A stretch of DNA of 64,000 nucleotides, taken from the NCBI RefSeq assembly GCF_047663525.1, contig NC_092607.1, positions 6,853,001 to 6,917,000 on the forward strand, given 5' to 3'. Made by a program: the position numbers and the translations under genes. The notes beneath the pieces are model-generated. The model searched no databases. It saw nothing but the letters and a program-made list of their open reading frames with translations, and was not told where the DNA came from. This document shows, piece by piece, positions 1 to 10,780 of the stretch; within the stretch, counting starts at the first letter, position 1, and each line of letters begins with the position of its first letter. The DNA comes from Anas platyrhynchos. Taxonomy: Eukaryota; Chordata; Aves; Anseriformes; Anatidae.

Positions 1-984
1 ACCCTAGAAAGCAATTTGTTTCTTTAAGATTTAGTACCAAATGCCTAGGCTGATTTTGATTTTAGAGAAGGCAGCAACTGGTGAAGTGGGTAATTTGAAA
101 CTTAACATATTTCTCCTCCCTAAGATCCAAACACATTAAACTTAGGTGCAGAATGCTTCTAATTTGTCAGTCATTCCTTATGTAATTTTATTCCTCCCAG
201 AAAATTGCCTGGGAGAGTGTTTCCTTTCTCCTTCATCTCCTTTCACCCACCGACTTGAGCCCAGTTGAGGCCGGTGAGCAGCACCCCACCTCCCACATTC
301 ACCTAGTCTTCATCACACCAGTTGCTGCCTCCAGAGGATGTCCCTCTTGCCATCTGCAGAGGAGCCCTGCAGACACAGTGAAGATAAAGGACAACCACAT
401 GAGCCTTCCATTCAAAAGACAGGCTCTGATTCGTATCTACAGTTAAAAAAAATAGCCTTAACCAAGGAAGGAGTGGAAGTATCCAAATACTTCCGAGAAA
501 AAAGGGCTCTGCTGATGTTTTTCATAAAGCCTGCTAAGTGCCAGAAAAGGCACAAGACAACCTTCTTTCTTGTGAAGTTTCCATCCCATGTCTATAGCAA
601 AGAAAGTTTGGCTAGGTTTCTGATTTAGAGCCAGCAAAAGTGTTTGCAGCGTGACATAAAACCAAAGCAAAACACATCAGTTCTTGAGGTTTGTCAAAAA
701 TGCGTACATTTACATCGGTTTCACAGAGCAATTTGGAAAGGTTCATAAAACCTAAGCCCAGGTTTCAGGGCTGCATTTCATGCAAGCTGTGAGAAGAGAT
801 AGAGAGAGAGAGAGTTGTCTGCTTGCTTCAAAACGAGTCCACATTGAACACAACCAGAAGGCTGGATGAAGCTCAGCGTCGTGTCAAGCTACTCGGGGAA
901 AACCTGTGCTGGGCAGCCCTGCTTTCCAGCTCTAACAAACAAATGTAAAGAGTGGTTAACCAACCCACCCTCCGCAACTGTGAG
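1..984. other. single-copy noncoding DNA, nothing recognised
   Basis: AT-rich unique sequence with no repeat family I recognise. An ATG-initiated open frame of 96 codons lies at 338-628 (plus). Its product is Lys/Phe-rich with no domain I know, and an overlapping minus-strand frame of similar size shows how easily such frames arise here. A short (AG)7 run lies at 801-814. Confidence 0.6.
801..814 (+). repeat. (AG)7 microsatellite
   Basis: Seven AG units follow a less regular purine stretch (791-800). Short and unremarkable, possibly length-variable. Confidence 0.8.
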
Positions 985-1160
985 AGATCAGCCCAGCAGT
1001 AACATGTAATTGCCAGACAATGTGTCTATCTGCAGCTCGATCATAAATTCTGCTCGGGATGTAAATGTACCGGTGTTATTTACAATTTGAGACCCCTAAG
1101 CCCAGCCTGAACTACTTTGACAATTTGATAGCAGCTGTCTTTTCTCAAATGCAGGAGTGC
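985..1160. promoter_or_regulatory. candidate conserved noncoding element with inverted forkhead-like arms
   Basis: This block is AT-rich but compositionally complex, free of repeats, and dense in homeobox and forkhead-like cores. TGTAAAT at 1060-1066 and ATTTACA at 1078-1084 form a perfect 7-bp inverted repeat around an 11-nt spacer containing the palindrome ACCGGT (1069-1074). The reverse complement of the right arm with its flank contains GTAAATA, which fits the forkhead core RTAAAYA. The call as a conserved element is an impression from sequence texture; no alignment was possible. Confidence 0.25.
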
Positions 1161-1273
1161 TGGCTTTGCTGTAGTGGATTGATTACTCTCTGAGCGTGGC
1201 CAATATCAGCTCAGGGTAAAAATACCGGTCTGCTACTATAGTAACAGGAGTGCAATGCTGCAAAAGGATGGAT

Positions 1274-1305
1274 GAAAAAAAAAAAAAAAGAAAAAAAAAA
1301 GAGAG
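1274..1305 (+). repeat. A-rich run
   Basis: Two A tracts broken by a single G, in a purine-rich context. There is no SINE or mRNA-like sequence upstream and no AATAAA, so it is probably a simple expansion rather than a retroposon tail. Confidence 0.7.
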
Positions 1306-2009
1306 ATAGAAGAGCACGAGGAATTCCTTTTGAGGATTTTGTGTTTCTTTTATTCTTTTGTAGCCTGAGCTTTGGCTACTCTGATGAGTGCTTGTAACTA
1401 CACATACACTACATGGTGCCAGAATCACCCCTAAATCCAGCACCAGGTTTGGCTCCTTGACCTCCCAGCAGCCTGGGGTTTTCATCGACTGATTACATTC
1501 TTCATGAAGCAGCATTTCAGCATTTTGTAGTTCCTGTCACAGATTTAGCTGCCATTAATGTCCCTGAGTGCCCCAATGTTTCTTGTCTTACAAGATAAAA
1601 AAGAGTAATCAGCAAATGCCACACTGCAGGCTTAATCCCTTTCCCAGAGAGGGCCTGCTTTCTCCTTGCCCCTGCCTGCAGGACAGCGACCATGGGATTG
1701 TACTTAGAGGCTTGCCATGCAGTGCCACGTGTACTTTGTTCATAAAACATCATGTGCTTTTCAAGAACAGAAGTAGATGGAATGTAGTGATGTTGGATCA
1801 CTAGTACCTAGAACCATTTTTTCCTAATTCTCCTCCTTTTAGGAGCTGGTGGCATCCATCATAAACTGGCACTTTTTAAGCAAAAGCAGCTTTTTGGGTT
1901 GGTAAATGATGCCACAAAAAAACCAAAGCTACTCATCCCCTTTCCTCCTTACCTCCTACAATCTCTACCATTCTTTTGGGGAAAGACAGGTCACTTGAGG
2001 GAATTCCTC
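1306..2009. other. single-copy noncoding DNA
   Basis: No gene, RNA or repeat family recognised. Overlapping open frames on both strands (for example 1517-1801 minus and 1568-1804 plus) have no domain and look fortuitous. Confidence 0.55.
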
Positions 2010-2480
2010 ACATTCTGTCTGGACAAGCTGGAGAAGTGGGCCCACATGAACCTAGTGAGGTGCAACAAGTCCTCCTGAGGCCCCAGGCCCCACCTGGAGC
2101 CCTGAGTTCAACTCTGGGCCCCCAGCACCAGGAGGATGTGGGGCTGTTGGAGCAGGACCAACCTGGAAAGGAGAAGGCTCCTTGGGGACCTCATTGCAGC
2201 TTGTCAGTTTTTAAAGGGTGCTTCTAAAACAGATGGAGAGCTTTTATGGGAGTTTTAGACTAGAGGTTAGCAGGAAATTCTTCACTTAGAGGGTGGTGAG
2301 GCCCTAGCACAGGCTGCCCAGGGATGCTGTGGGTGCCCCATCTCTGGAGATGCTCAAGGCCAGGCTGGACAAGGTCCTGGCCAACCTGATGCAGTGGGTG
2401 GTGTCCCTGCTTATGGCAGGGGGTTGGAACTGGATGGGCTTTGAGGTCCCTTCCAACTTGAGCCATTCTATAATTCTATG
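2010..2480 (+). mobile_element. CR1 LINE, 5'-truncated 3' end, plus strand
   Basis: This is the 3' part of a Chicken Repeat 1 non-LTR retrotransposon. The sequence shows the CR1 polymerase C-terminal region (from about 2012), then the well-conserved 3' UTR-proximal segment (about 2270-2460, including the stretch about the large and small-letter reading 'AGGAAATTCTTCACTTAGAG'). It ends with two tail octamers, ATTCTATA (2465-2472) and ATTCTATG (2473-2480). CR1 is known to end in such short octamers rather than poly(A). The copy is 5'-truncated, as is usual for the family. Internal deletions are likely around 2085-2110 and 2215-2255, where the expected spacing is shortened, and the frame is broken. 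It is certainly immobile. Confidence 0.93.
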
Positions 2481-4597
2481 TCCCTTGGCACAAATAAGTC
2501 TTAACTACTGCACATGCCACAAAGCCAGCAGAGCTGCAGAGGAACCAGCCCCACTCCACCATGCCTCATGCATCAAAAGCAGAAACCATTTCTGCAGCAG
2601 GAAGAACAACATAGTTTGATTATCAGGCATTGGATTTACCCTGAAGCTCTGGCAGAGAAAGGAAAAGAGAAGGGTGGGGGGAGAAAAAAAAAAATCAAGT
2701 TTTGATTTTTAAAATGAGCAAATTGATGTGGAAGTCACAGATGGTGAATAAATATGGGGCACAGAATTGTCATTTGGCAGCCAGTTCTCCTGACCAATTT
2801 AAGAGGGATATGCAGTTATCCAGTTTGGTTCAGGGAAAATATATTCTGGGCAGCAGTTAGTCATTTAAGAGTCCTCATTGTTTCATAAAATATATTTGGG
2901 TTTGATACAAATATAATTAATTCAGCTTTCTAATATTGTGTTTGAACCAAACCCAAAATATGTGTTGTGAACATTTATTCTTTTATGTCATTTATTGGTT
3001 CCAGGTTCTTTTCTGAAGGCTTAGATTTAAAAAGAGATTTGCAACAAAGAAAGAACATTTGGGGTGACTTCAGCTGGTGCAGCAAACTCCATTCTTATGC
3101 ACTGTTTTGAGATGCGCCTCCAAATTATCTGACAAATGATATGTTCCAAATTAAGTCCCTCATTACCCGTGCTTTTCTATTGCTAAGTGCTGCACAGCAT
3201 TCTTCATTATTATACCGCTGTATTTTTTGGGGACTTGTTAAGCTTTGCTTGTTGGGTCTAGCAATTGAAGCAAAGGATTTGAATCAGGCATAGCAAAGCC
3301 AGCAGTTCTGCCAGCTGAATCGCTGCACAACTGCATTTAAACTCACGCTTTGGTTTCCCCAGGGGCAGACTTTGAAGAGATAATGATTTTTTGAAACACC
3401 ATCAAGATCTCCAGCCCTCCTGATCCAGAGGCTTCTTTTCTCCCAGCTGCCCATGCAGATCTTCTTGGTGTTGTTTAGCAAACTTGTGCTTCGGATGCTG
3501 AAAACAAAGGATAAAGCCAAGGAAATGGAATACAAACTAGTTTTTCTAGGTGAAGAAGCAGCGTGCTGTCTTCCACCTTGCCCTGCCAAGTGCTGCAGTG
3601 GTGTAAGGAGCTGTTGGGCAGGGCAGGCTGCACAGCAGGCCTGGCTTTGCACGCAGGGGACTGCAGTGCCTGTTGGCCCATGCTGTAAAACCCATCATCA
3701 GTTAGTGAGTGCAGCTCCTGCACAACCCAGTAAGCACCAGCACCCAGTAATAAGCACTGGTGCTGGACCTGCCTTTCCTTTCCCCAGATGTTCCCTCATC
3801 AAAATCCTCTTTTTCAACATACAGCACACAAAACTTTCTGTGGTTGTTAGGTCAGGTTCAGCACCCAAGTTATCTGCAGAAAAATTGCCAGCAACTGACA
3901 CCAGAGATGGCAGAGGGGAAAATTCAGGTCTCCACTTAGAGATCTTTCACCTTCTCCACACCCATGTAACTCTGGGGAGAGAGAGGGATTGGATACACGT
4001 TTCAAAATTAAGATGCAGCTTCCCCTGTGAGGGACCTGATGGTGTAGAGCACTGCTGCTTATCCTTCCTTGTAACCAAAGTGAACCGCGCTTTTTAAGAC
4101 AAATGAACAAAGCCATACGATATCCTTCATCTGATGGTAAATCAGGACTGTGCATGTCATAGCTGATCTGCAAAACACAGCCCTCCATCCCAGACATCCA
4201 CGCTAATTAGCAAAATTTCTGCTTCAAATTAGTAACGCCAAAGCACTTTGAGATCCACACATGAAAAGAGCCATAGAGGCCAAAGTGTTACTCTGGTCTT
4301 TGGTCACAGTGTTTGAAATAGATATCCTTTAATAGCTATGTTTGCTGCTAACAGGTAGCTTGGTAAATGAGCGCTGGTGCCCAGCCTCCCTCAGCATCAC
4401 AAGGAGGCAGGAGCAGAGCTCTTTGAAGCTCCTCCACAATTACAGCCCTGTGCTGCTGAACCCTGCTGGGGAGGGGGACCGTGGTGTTAACAAGTTTCAA
4501 ACTACACATATGAACCAGAGCGATTAGGACTTTCAGGAATGCCTTCAATGAGAATCCTTGCTGAGACCAAAATAGATATCTAGTTTATTAAATATCT
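2481..4597. other. single-copy noncoding DNA with a long fortuitous ORF
   Basis: There is no recognised gene. The longest ATG-initiated frame in the window lies here (3453-4097, plus, 214 codons). Its middle is Cys/Pro/Ala-rich and resembles translated noncoding DNA, and no domain is visible. A perfect 8-bp inverted repeat, CCAGCACC (3737-3744) and GGTGCTGG (3759-3766), has a 14-nt loop. The section 2880-3010 is AT-rich with homeobox-type cores. Confidence 0.5.
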
Positions 4598-4697
4598 CTA
4601 GAGATGAAAGCAACTTCTGATGGTATCTTCTCTGCTCACCACATTATCATATCAGCGATAAAAAGGCCAGTCAAGCTTCCTGGCTTTGGAACTCATA

Positions 4698-4895
4698 ATG
4701 CAATTATTAATATTAGTCTTTTTTACCCTCTTGTTGGCTGGTGCCTGTGTGAAGGACAGCTCGAGGAGGGGAGGCAGCCGAGGAGGAGAGGGGAACGGCG
4801 CAGGGGGACCAGCACTGGTGGTTCCACCACACTCCGCACTGCTGCAGCAGCAGAGAGAAAAGGCTCCCACTCCTCAGATTACCTGTTGTTGGTGA
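4698..4895 (+). CDS. small ORF with signal-peptide-like start (speculative)
   Basis: An ATG at 4698 (A at -3, C at +4) opens 65 codons ending at TGA 4893-4895. Residues 1-17 are MQLLILVFFTLLLAGAC, a strongly hydrophobic stretch with an A-G-A motif suiting the -3/-1 rule for signal peptidase. Residues 23-38 are Arg/Gly-rich (RRGG and RGG motifs), followed by a Pro/Gln-rich tail. I do not recognise the protein. The same DNA is open in another plus frame (4604-5101, 165 codons), which weakens the case, and no promoter, splice pair or poly(A) signal is obvious nearby. Hydrophobic starts arise easily from T-rich DNA. It could be a secreted microprotein or lncRNA-encoded peptide, but chance is more likely. 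Confidence 0.12.
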   Translation: MQLLILVFFTLLLAGACVKDSSRRGGSRGGEGNGAGGPALVVPPHSALLQQQREKAPTPQITCCW

Positions 4896-7800
4896 TAAGA
4901 GCCATGCACTATGCTCAGTGCCAGCCCCACGCTTTGCAGGATAAACTATTGCCATGGCTGCAGGGATGGGGCCAGGAGATGGAGAAGACCAGGGTACTCC
5001 ACATTATCAAGTGCTTGGTTTCAAAACACACGGCATCAAGCTCCTTCCAAGGTGAGGGTGAGGCGTGTTTGTGTTTCTCCTCACTGCAAGGCTTTCTGTA
5101 GCACACTGCATTCACAGAATTCCTCAGGAAGCTGTTGTGTCAGGTGGTGCTAATCATCTCGGCATGAGCTGGAAAGGCAGGGGATGCTGCACGCAATGGA
5201 AAGGAGACAATGAGCTGTGCAGCGTGCTGCTTCGATAATGGACAGTGTGAAAAGTGTCTTCTGCAATAAAGAACTAATAGTAGTTAGGATTAATTGAAGG
5301 TTTAGAGCTAGGGAATCCCACTGAGTTGTACACATATGGTAAGCACATCCATCCACACATTTGCGGATGGAAAAAATGAAATATGAAAGAGGATAAATCA
5401 GCTGTAAATGCTCACCAGCAGGGATAAAGGTGAAATTAAAAGACAACTTTTCAAAAGCACTATTGGATTTTCAAACCATAAATACTTTTTGTTTTAAAAA
5501 GAAGAAAAAAGAAGTTTATGTGTAGTCAAAGACAGAACATTGACTGTGTAAGCTTCCTATGATTTATTACAGACTTGAAGCTAAAAGCGCTCCATCAGGA
5601 TGCCCCATGCTTGTCCCTGCCGATAAAAGGAGGTCAGACCGACTAACCTGGCTCCCCCAGAACCGATGTTCACAAAGTGCATAAACTCACCGTCACTGTT
5701 GCAAATAGTAAAGAACTATTTTTTCTTGATTTCAGCTTGTTCAACCAGTGGTTAGGAATCTGTTCAATGCAAGGGTATAAAATAAGGGTGAGCAAAAAAG
5801 GTCTATCATCTTTTCTACAGTCACATCACAAGATGACCAGAAATACTGCCCTCTTTCATTGTCTTTTACACAAAGGGCTTTGATGAACTGGTATTTAGTG
5901 AATAAAACACAAAGATAAGATGCTGTCTTTTCACATTCATGACTTCCACTACCTACCCAAGTACAACCTGGAACAATTAGGTGTGAGAAGCTGATTCTTC
6001 ACTAGTAAAGTACGTCAGTTACCACTGCAAAATGCAAAGATGAAGAATTGGTTAATATATGGTTAAACGACATACTCATTCAGGCAAGTTTGTCTAGGTA
6101 TACAGCAGTCTTCTACCTAGCAGAAAAGAGAAAGCTTGAATATCAACCATCTGTCTACTAATTAAGTATCAAGAAATGTCAAGGTTTTCCATGAAAAAAA
6201 CACCATTTTTTTCATTTCATAACACATTTATGCCCATTAATTGCCCATCCATCCAGACTTGAAATTTTGCTTTGAATACCTTCATATCCAGGTTGGAAAT
6301 ACAAAATTTATATAGGCTGCACGTGACTCGTCCTGCTCCTGCGTGAACATCTGGACTGCTCTCTGCCCCTGCAGGTCCCTGCTCCACACCGTGGGCATGG
6401 CTTGGGCACGCACCCTCCTCCTCCTGCAGCCCTGCCTGCATTTCCCTCTGCTGGGAGCCCTCTCCCTTTTCATCCTCTGCTCCACCGAAGCTGAGAGGTC
6501 CCACACACCTCCCTGCCTGGCAGCCCTGTGCCGAGCTGCCTATTTCATGCTGCCAATACAAGTGCTGCAGCTCCAAGCCCAGCCTGCCAACAACTCACTC
6601 CCTTGTGTGTGCAGCTCGCTAGCCAGAGGCAAATACATGAACTTTAGAGATTATCTAGCTGGAATATTCCAGGAATTTAGATTTCAGCCACAGCAGTAGG
6701 ACCATACATCATTAAAGCTGCCTTTCCTGCCAATGTAAAAAGCAAACATCGATGATTTAAATCGAGGTTCCCTGGTGGCTCATTTAAATCACTTGGATGG
6801 AAATCAGTCCACCTTGTCACCATGGAAGAGGTAGAAAGGGAGGCTGTGGATTCATGACTCCGAGGTCAACGCTCTGCATCACACGTGGATCAGGTGACAG
6901 TAAATCCTGCAAGGCATGGGGCAAAATAAGCAACTTTATGAGGTGTGGCACTGATAAAGCCTGGTTCCTGCAGTTGTGGGGCTTCTGTTTGGAGTTGCCA
7001 ATGGCTGTGAAGTGTGACTATTGGCCAGAGCTTTTCCTGCAGCCATGCAGTGATCTTAGGTGCCTTATGAGGGCTAAGCTCATGAATAAGAAGCCTTTCC
7101 TTCTGTCAGCCCTTTCATACTCATTCTTTTTCTTTTCCATTTTCATATTTTTTAACCTAAGTCTGCTTTCATGAAACCTGCAGAAGTGTAGTTATCTTTG
7201 AGATCTCCTACCTGATGTCAGATGTGCTTGAAATCAGCTGCTGAATTAAAAATCATTAGGGAGACATGGCAGACAGGCTTGACCCCATAAACTTTGTGCT
7301 GTCAGGCAACTGGGTTGGCCACAAACTGCCCCATTAGGGCTGTGTGGGCAGAAACAGTGCCTCTTATGAAGCCTGGGCCAGCACAGCCCAGCAGTGGCCC
7401 CTGGGCTACATCTAGAGGGACAGATGAAACCATTCAGACTGCAGCTGGCTTTCCCTCTCAAGACACAGAGGTGGCATTTGTGTTGTCTGCAAAGCTGGTG
7501 CCTCATGCATGGGACGACACTTGAAGCCCATTTCCAACTGCACTTCCTCACCAGCAGCTCGCTTTGGCTGCGTGGCCACCTGGCCTCAAGTGCCCAGACA
7601 CATCTTGGGTTGCTCGGAGAGAGGTGGGTCCCAAAAGAGGCATCTGGCCCCCAGCACTAACGTGTTGTGCAGGGCAGGCTTACTAGCAGAAGTGGTCTCT
7701 GGCACAGGGAAGGTTGGCAAAGGGAAGAAATGCTCCAGTCACTCCTCAGGTAAGCAACAACAACAACAAAACATTTTGCACTCAAAGTCAAAACTAAATC

Positions 7801-8384
7801 CTCATTTCCTCTGCTAGCTCACTGGCACACAGACGTATTTAAATTTCTCTGAATTCATACATCTGTACAATAACCAACAAACCCCCAAGCCCACCAAGTA
7901 ATAGAGATGCACCAATTCAACATTTTCCCTCATGTTTGATTAGTTATTTATTTATAAATTGTCAGGTTTTGTTGACTGTGTACCTACAGAAAGAGCCAGC
8001 AGTCAGCATGAAGCAGGCACCAGAACCCAACCCCAGCTGAATGCTGGGTGTTCAGGCAGCTGCTCACTAGCAGTAAGGGAGAAGCAACAGCTGACTTCGG
8101 TCCCCGTGGCATTGCATTCAGATGGGTGACATTCAGAAGTGCTGTTAAGAAAGTTTCCCAGCTTATGAAAAAATACATTAAAAAAAAATCAACAAAAGGA
8201 AATAAGATGAAACAGAGGTATTGTCACATTGCTGCTCTCTCCAGCACAGGTTTATGGGAAAGAGAGACAAAGACACAGACTTAAACTCCTCTGACACTTT
8301 TGGCTGCCAAGTTGTCATGTCTTCTTTTTCATGATGCAGCTATGGCCAAATGGGGCTTGGACAGCATTTAGTTGTCTCCCACGC
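4896..8384. other. single-copy noncoding DNA
   Basis: No gene, RNA or repeat family recognised. Small features are a (CAA)5 run at 7755-7769 and a consensus splice donor CAG|GTAAGC with the break after 7749. Open frames are short or lack ATG. Confidence 0.5.
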
Positions 8385-8393
8385 TATATAAAA
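8385..8393 (+). promoter_or_regulatory. TATA box match
   Basis: TATATAAAA fits the TATAWAAR consensus and would place a start site near 8415. The first ATG after that point is 8471, opening a 39-codon ORF. Similar matches occur elsewhere in the window (37944-37952, 54304-54312), so chance is a real possibility. Confidence 0.2.
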
Positions 8394-8470
8394 AGCTGAT
8401 GCAATCTACACACCATAAAGAGGAGAAAACCTCCACTGAAAACAGCACTCTCAGTTGACAAAACCAATTT

Positions 8471-8590
8471 ATGCTGCTATGCCTAGAGGAAGTTCAGGAG
8501 CGCTCAGAGCTGGCAGAGACAGGCAGGTCCCATCACAAGAACGTGCTTTGTCTGCAGAAGCACTTCAGTGGCTCAACTCCTCTGAACTGA
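8471..8590 (+). CDS. 39-codon ORF downstream of a TATA box (speculative)
   Basis: The first ATG after the putative start site (about 8415) opens 39 codons, beginning MLLCLEEVQERSELAETG and ending at TGA 8588-8590. The Glu-rich N-terminal part could form an amphipathic helix, and the rest is His/Ser/Leu-rich. An AATAAA lies at 8757-8762, inside an A-rich stretch where it is easily fortuitous. No family recognised. The spacing TATA, ATG, stop, poly(A) signal would suit a tiny intronless transcription unit, but each element is common by chance. Confidence 0.1.
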   Translation: MLLCLEEVQERSELAETGRSHHKNVLCLQKHFSGSTPLN

Positions 8591-10540
8591 TTTCAGCCTC
8601 TACTGTTTAGCACAATAACAGCTCGTTAATGAGGATTTTACTTCCTATTAGGGGATACTATTGGTTCTATTTAGGGAGTCTTCAACCTGTGCTCTTTCTT
8701 TGTTCCTCTCAATGCTTTTTTCTCTCAAACCCTTTCCAGTAGTCAAAGGAAAAAAAAATAAAAAAATCCTATTTGTATTAGAGTATGAGTAGTGATATTA
8801 TACTTCTTCCAAAAGATCAATTTACAGGTATTCATCTGTCCTTCTAATCGTTTAAAACAGAGATGAAGCCTGGCAGCTAGAAAATGCTCAAGATCTTATA
8901 GCTTGCAGCACTGGAAAGGGCTTGAGCAAATAGCTGGTGCCATGTCTGAGCGTGAAGGGGTCTGCTCTTAAATTTCTTCTGTTCTGCTCGAGCTGCAGAA
9001 TAGCCCACTGGTCCTCCCAGGGCCATGGCCCAGGGCTGCCACCTCTCCCCAGGATGCTGAGACCCATTTGGTGGAAGGAGAAGTCCTCTTCCGAACTGGT
9101 CGTCTTCTACCAGTTACAGCTTCTAACTGTTGAATGACCTACCAACAGCAAGTCAACACGCTTACCGCATCTCTAGGAGGTAGGCAATGGCCCAGGTATG
9201 CACTTGCCTTCTCCCACCTTGCTGGTGACACAATGACCTTCATCTCTGCAGCTAGCATTATCATAAGGGATCAGTACAGAAAGAAGAGATCAGAGAACTT
9301 AATGAAAAAAAAAAGTGGTAGGTTGCAAGCAGGCTGCATATGAACAAGAGCAAGAGGAAACATGATAAATTCATGCTGAGACCTCTGAAGATGGGGATAA
9401 GAGGGTAAAACAGAAAGTCTGCAGAAGGATAGAAATATAATTGGGATATGGCTGGAACTGTGAGATCTATTAAATTGAATTTCTGTTTGGTGTAACATCC
9501 CTTGTATATGTTAATCGGTATGTGCTCTAGCAGCCTGATTTAGTGTTATTATCAAAAAGGGTTCCTCGGCTGCCTTTGTCAAAGGAAGATTACAAATTAT
9601 TCCAGATAAGTAATGGAACTAAAGACCTTTAAAACTAATTGGCCATTGCGCAATCCCGTTAATATCCTTTCTTGTCTAACAAAAACTGAGAAGGCAATTA
9701 CGGACAAATACCAAAAAATCTGTACCTGGTCTCTTGCATGAAAATATGATTTATATGCCTTTGGCTTTTCCTTTCTAGAGAAAAAAATATGGCAAATGAT
9801 CATCCATCAACAGCCAATGTGTCCAAGATAATGACAACCATAGTGTAAGGCCTGAACTGGGAATGGTGTAAGAACCATCCTCCTAGGCCTGCTACAGGAA
9901 AAAAAAAGAAATTTCCATAGGGTGTTCTTATTAAATAAAGAGCCCTGGCATTTGGGCCTTGACAAGCCTGAGCTGTGGTGTCTGGTGAGCTACAACTGCT
10001 GTCTGACAGCTCAGGAAGGGTTGCTCCTGCCCAGGAGAGCCTTGGTGAGACAACATAAGCTAGGGCAAATATCTGGCTGTGCCAATATCCTCCCCACAGA
10101 TGCTCAAGCTCCAGCAGCAACAGTGAAAACAGAGCTTGGAAAGCTCTCTGAGGCCTTCTCTAATCAGTCAGGTCCTGGCTTGATGCTACAGGCAATGCCT
10201 TGGTCCTGATGAACTTTATTCCCTCTTTTACCCGAGCCTATTACCTGCTTTGTTCATTCGCTTAGCTGGCTGAATCTCTCCCAGATGACCCATATCAGCT
10301 GCTAGACCTTTGTTTCCTTTATTCCTGTGCTTCATGTCCACTTGCTCAGCTAAAAGTGAGCTGGGGTCAGGCTGGCAGCCAGGAGTTCAGGCCTCTGCAC
10401 CCTTGCCATCAGGGTCCAGCTCCATCCTTCCATACCATGCCCTACAGCTGCTGCTAAAATCAAGCAGGGAGAGCTTTCAGCTTCGTGCCTGACAAATTCA
10501 TGAAGGCCATGCCCTCATGGGTTATAAGAATGCAGCAGGC
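8591..10540. other. single-copy noncoding DNA
   Basis: No recognisable gene or repeat. The segment 9560-9660 is AT-rich with TAAT cores. Open frames on both strands overlap and carry no domain. Confidence 0.5.
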
Positions 10541-10640
10541 CTCACAGAGACTGGTTGAGGTGGGAAGGGACCCGTCTGGCCCAGCCCCTTGCTCAGGCAG
10601 GGCACCCAGGACCACATCTAGGCAGATTTTGAAGCTGCTT
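10541..10640 (-). mobile_element. CR1 LINE 3' fragment, minus strand
   Basis: Reading the minus strand, this matches the last part of CR1. The plus strand shows TCACAGAG, then a GGTTGAGG..GGAAGGGACC stretch and 'GCCCAGGACCACATC'-type sequence seen in reverse-oriented CR1 3' ends (here ACCCAGGACCACATCTAGGC). The octamer tail is degraded. It is about 100 nt, with no coding content left. Confidence 0.8.
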
Positions 10641-10721
10641 TTTTGAAGTTCAGCTCTGGACACGGGGAGCCTTTAGGGACCACCTGGCTCAAGCTGACAA
10701 ATCAGGTGCAGGCATGGGGAT

Positions 10722-10780
10722 TTCTCATTTTGTAAATGAGATGAGGCAAGATTAAAAGAGGAGTGACTTCACTAATACCT
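10722..10780 (-). mobile_element. MIR-like SINE relic, minus strand
   Basis: The plus strand reads CATTTTGTAAATGAG.TGAGGCA followed by a GAGTGACTTC-like segment. This is the reverse complement of the MIR core region (CTCAGTTTCC..CTGTAAAATG, preceded by the AAGTCACTTAACCTCT-type segment). Diverged and short. MIR elements are known from amniotes in general, including birds. Confidence 0.45.

Noticed and set aside
3453..4097. 214-codon frame whose residues 27-35 (EYKLVFLGE) resemble the first beta strand of Ras/Rab GTPases, and which begins MQIF like ubiquitin
   Set aside because: The P-loop GxxxxGK[ST] that must follow is absent (the next residues are E-A-A-C-C), no switch regions follow, and the rest is Cys/Pro-rich. 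Short chance matches.
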